From positions 124,001-188,000 of the forward strand of contig DATKZI010000026.1 of NCBI GenBank assembly GCA_035528035.1: a stretch of 64,000 nt of DNA, in the 5' to 3' direction. This document shows, in pieces, positions 61,280-64,000 of the stretch. Below the pieces are notes generated by a model. The model saw only the letters and a list, made by a program, of their open reading frames with translations. It was not told the DNA's origin and ran no database searches. The stretch comes from JABLTI01 sp035528035. GTDB taxonomy: Archaea > Asgardarchaeota > Heimdallarchaeia > JABLTI01. The translations under genes and the position numbers were made by a program. Each line of letters begins with the position of its first letter. Within the stretch, counting starts at the first letter, position 1.

Positions 61280-64000
61280 GTGATAGACCAAGTTGCTCCA
61301 ACAAATACTGAAACCAAATCAGTGCCTCTATTTAACGTTTATCGCAATAAAAAATCTAAAATGAATGAGTCAATTTTGGTTCAATATCACCCAGAACACA
61401 GAACCTTTTCTATCCATGTTTATGCAATCATAATTGAAGATGTATCAGTTCGTAAATCAAATTCAATGATTATTGATATGCGTAAAGGTTTCTCTCGAGA
61501 ATTTAAATCACCTTTAAGAGTAATTGGTCAAATTAATAATGGTAGTTTATCTCTATTCAGGTTTTTCATTAAAAATCCCAATGAGGAAAAATATCTAAAA
61601 AAATTACACGAAAAATATCCTAATAAGAAAGTAAAAAGTAAAAAATATTTTCCTCCTCTAGTTCTATTGATGGCTCATTATTGTAATCAATTTGAACTTA
61701 CCTCTCAAATCGAAAATATACCAATTGATGAACATATTACAAATTCTTTAGCTAATTTTGATGAGTCCATTCAAGAAGATATTCATCAAACCTTGCGTAC
61801 AATCGGAAAACCATATTACCTAAAAGGGCAAAGGATTTTAGAGCCATTTCATCAAACTCGAGAAATACCTGAGATTTATCTCAAAAAATTAATTGATGAA
61901 AAAATGCTTAATTCTATTTCAAATCAAAAATCACTTTCTGTTTTACTTCCAATAATTAAAGGCACAAGAAAAGATGCAAATGAACAACTTCCATTTATTA
62001 CTGAACAACCATTACCAAGTGCCATTTCACAAATTATAGACTCCAAGGGAGGATTTATTCCATTGACTGAGCAAAGATTTCCTATAGCTGTGATTGGTGA
62101 ACCAGAAGCTAGACAGCAACTTATACTTAATATTTTGAAAAATGGTAATGCCCGTTTTCTAATCCTTGACCCTAAGGAATACTATGGACGTTTAGCTTCA
62201 GTTAATCCCAGAATACGGGGTTATTTATTGGGTTCTAATTTTCATCTAAATATCATTAGTACTGAAGGTGATAAAATAAGAGATCAAGTTTATGCGTATT
62301 GGTTTGCAAGGATCATTGCTTATTTAGCTAATTTAAGATCCGAATTAGCAAAGACAATAGAAACTTACCTCCTAGGTGCTTATCGTGATCCAAGCAATCA
62401 GACAAAAGCGATTTTTCAGTTTAAAGATTTCGCCAATCAAGAACTTACTTCTGAAGTAACAAAAATGGGTCGAAATGAATCAAATGTTATTGCCAATGTC
62501 TTGTACCCATTAGGAACATATGAAGAAATATCTCTTTTAACAAAAATTGGCAGCTCACTTTCTTTTGATACCTTGTTTGAAACGAAAGGTGCAATTATTC
62601 AGTTTTCAAAAAATGATGATCAATTAACAAAAATTGCTTACCTCTTTACATTATTAAAATTGCGAAGTATTGCAAACTCAGACCCAAAAATATTAGTTCT
62701 GGAAAATATTGATGAGATACTTGGTGGTTCTAAGTACTCATTAGAAAATGACTTAACGGATCTGATAATAGGTTTAGCTGAACATTATCATCTAATATTA
62801 AGTGGTAGATCACCCTTAAAAATTCAAGAGTTGATCAAGCACACTTCAGCCAAGTTCATAAATCGATTAATAATGTATAAAGATAAAGAACTTTTCACAA
62901 ATGAATATCGACTCTCAAAAGCTGATGAGACAAATCTTAGCAAATTGTCATCAAGAGAATTTATGGTTTTAGTTCAAGAGTTTTCAACTGCACATTATAT
63001 TAAAATTGACCCTGAAATGAATACTAAAATGCCTTTAGAAATTGATAGTCTTGAACAAGAGAGTAGTAAGCGGATTATAAATTCTAAAGATTATTTACAA
63101 AATGATGGAATAGCGCCAGACATAAAACGAGTAATTTTTGAATTATTAAAATTATTAAGAGAAAAACCAAAGAAAATATTACCAGAAGAAGGGTTGGAGC
63201 AATTAATTGATAATTGTTCAAAAACAGATATTCTGCGAGCAAAGGAAATAGCAAGAAATGAAGCTCTTATCAAAATAATTGAAAGTTCACCGGATGATTC
63301 AACTGAAAAAATCAATCTTTTGAAATTAACTGAAAGAGGAGATGAATACTACCGAAGTTATTTGAATCTACAAAAACAAATTCCCTTAATTTCCATTACT
63401 TCTCTTGCTGTTGAGAAGAATTTTGAAAGAGATATTTTGGAACGTATGGGGAACGCTGATAAATACATTGAAGTAGGAAATTATGACAAAGCCATAGAAA
63501 ATTTGTTGGAAATATCTGTGAGAATGTTAGCGGTATTACCAGAAGAGGATAGATTCAAGAATGGAAAAGAAGCTGCTAAATTACTTGAAAAGTGGTCCTA
63601 TTTATCGTCCTCAAAAGAAACAGGCAATACTAGTATAGTTAAGCGATTATTCATGGAGTTTTCTCAAATAGTTGTAAATAGCCTTAAAACAATAAAACAA
63701 CAAACAATAAAGACAGATGATTTAGAACAGAATTCCGAACCAAAGAGATCAGCTAATGTTAGCAATAAAAAGAAGACAAGTAATAACAATGACACAGAAA
63801 ATGATGATGATTTTGAAATTGATTTTAATATAGTAAATAAATCAGCTACTGAACCTGTAAAGATCGACCCATGGAAAAAACAAGTAGAAGTTATTGATGA
63901 AGCAAAGAGTAAAAATACTCAAACAACATCCAATGAAGACTCAAGTTTATTTAAAGCCGCTGCAGCAGATCTACGATCAGCAGGTATGGCTCACATAGAT
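61280..64000 (+). CDS. HerA/VirB4-fold ATPase-like protein lacking the P-loop lysine (partial, runs off the window)
   Basis: An uninterrupted frame of 907 codons begins at GTG 61280, eight bases after GAGGT, and continues past the window edge. After an N-terminal domain of about 260 residues, AVIGEPEARQQLILNIL (about 270-286) aligns in place of the HerA Walker A, but GKS/T is missing. FLILDPKEYYGRL follows as in HerA. A Walker B-like strand ILVLENIDEIL occurs near 472, and HLILSGRSPLKIQELIKHTSAKFINRL near 505 matches the HerA sensor/arginine-finger region. A helical TPR-like part (about 725-760) and a charged low-complexity tail follow. It is divergent from hef. Probably a structural pseudo-ATPase. 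Confidence 0.72.
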   Translation, partial: MIDQVAPTNTETKSVPLFNVYRNKKSKMNESILVQYHPEHRTFSIHVYAIIIEDVSVRKSNSMIIDMRKGFSREFKSPLRVIGQINNGSLSLFRFFIKNPNEEKYLKKLHEKYPNKKVKSKKYFPPLVLLMAHYCNQFELTSQIENIPIDEHITNSLANFDESIQEDIHQTLRTIGKPYYLKGQRILEPFHQTREIPEIYLKKLIDEKMLNSISNQKSLSVLLPIIKGTRKDANEQLPFITEQPLPSAISQIIDSKGGFIPLTEQRFPIAVIGEPEARQQLILNILKNGNARFLILDPKEYYGRLASVNPRIRGYLLGSNFHLNIISTEGDKIRDQVYAYWFARIIAYLANLRSELAKTIETYLLGAYRDPSNQTKAIFQFKDFANQELTSEVTKMGRNESNVIANVLYPLGTYEEISLLTKIGSSLSFDTLFETKGAIIQFSKNDDQLTKIAYLFTLLKLRSIANSDPKILVLENIDEILGGSKYSLENDLTDLIIGLAEHYHLILSGRSPLKIQELIKHTSAKFINRLIMYKDKELFTNEYRLSKADETNLSKLSSREFMVLVQEFSTAHYIKIDPEMNTKMPLEIDSLEQESSKRIINSKDYLQNDGIAPDIKRVIFELLKLLREKPKKILPEEGLEQLIDNCSKTDILRAKEIARNEALIKIIESSPDDSTEKINLLKLTERGDEYYRSYLNLQKQIPLISITSLAVEKNFERDILERMGNADKYIEVGNYDKAIENLLEISVRMLAVLPEEDRFKNGKEAAKLLEKWSYLSSSKETGNTSIVKRLFMEFSQIVVNSLKTIKQQTIKTDDLEQNSEPKRSANVSNKKKTSNNNDTENDDDFEIDFNIVNKSATEPVKIDPWKKQVEVIDEAKSKNTQTTSNEDSSLFKAAAADLRSAGMAHID

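Noticed and set aside
1..64000. Integrated virus, plasmid or transposon
   Set aside because: I found no integrase, transposase, capsid, terminase or plasmid replication gene, and no direct or inverted repeats bounding a segment; codon use looks even throughout.

Overview
The window reads as a chromosomal segment of an AT-rich archaeon (about one third G+C by eye), most likely a member of the Asgard archaea. The archaeal core is clear: Cbf5 next to the tail of an L14e-like ribosomal protein, RadA, RadB, Hef, FEN1, the RFC large subunit, an XPD-type helicase, a TldD/TldE pair, and a tRNA-Ser with a bulge-helix-bulge intron at 37/38. The Asgard assignment rests on a four-gene minus-strand cluster (9559-12134). 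It encodes a UEV-domain ESCRT-I protein (Vps23/TSG101-like), a Vps28-like protein, an unrecognised 97-aa protein and an EAP30-domain ESCRT-II protein (Vps22/36-like). A longin-like protein nearby (15684-16106) fits the same picture. I cannot place the organism below the superphylum.

Layout. 1-2006: translation and RNA modification (eL14 tail, Cbf5, methyltransferase, tRNA-Ser). 2126-4928: an unknown small protein, a duplicated multi-span membrane protein and a membrane-anchored glycosidase-like protein. 4960-9427 (minus): a glycyl radical enzyme, its activating enzyme and an FMN-binding PNPOx-like protein. 9559-12134 (minus): the ESCRT cluster. 12135-17000: a lone oligopeptide-type ABC ATPase, an MFS carrier, a longin-like protein and a coiled-coil/winged-helix protein. 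17063-22330: a surface protein, a regulator, membrane, HEAT-repeat and HAD proteins. 22489-31780: RadA with a long tail, an MFS carrier, a Ski2-like helicase with a SWIM zinc site and its small cysteine-rich neighbour, a membrane-tethered rhodanese, a CBS protein and an Exo5/Cas4-like Fe-S nuclease. 31896-39608: zinc-ribbon, membrane, TPR and unknown proteins, TldD/TldE, and a winged-helix/zinc-ribbon plus membrane-protein pair. 39660-48244: FEN1, a MazG-like NTPase, a GC-rich foldable element between divergent genes, a thioredoxin-V4R-V4R protein with a peroxiredoxin, a CDP-alcohol phosphatidyltransferase, a KaiC-like protein with a degenerate P-loop, and RFC-L. 48316-64000: an XPD-like helicase, a five-gene operon from a 1705-aa Ig-like surface protein to RadB, then Hef divergent from a HerA/VirB4-fold ATPase that lacks its P-loop lysine and runs off the window.

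How it works together. Many genes serve DNA replication and repair (RadA, RadB, Hef, FEN1, RFC-L, XPD-like, Exo5-like, HerA-like). A second theme is the cell envelope and membrane remodelling (ESCRT-I/II, longin-like, large anchored surface proteins). Most genes start after a GGTGA- or GGAGG-type ribosome binding site. A few appear to use ATT as start codon. I saw no CRISPR array, insertion sequence, integrase or virus-like block. The only gene-free stretch over about 300 bases is 12135-12465, a divergent promoter region.
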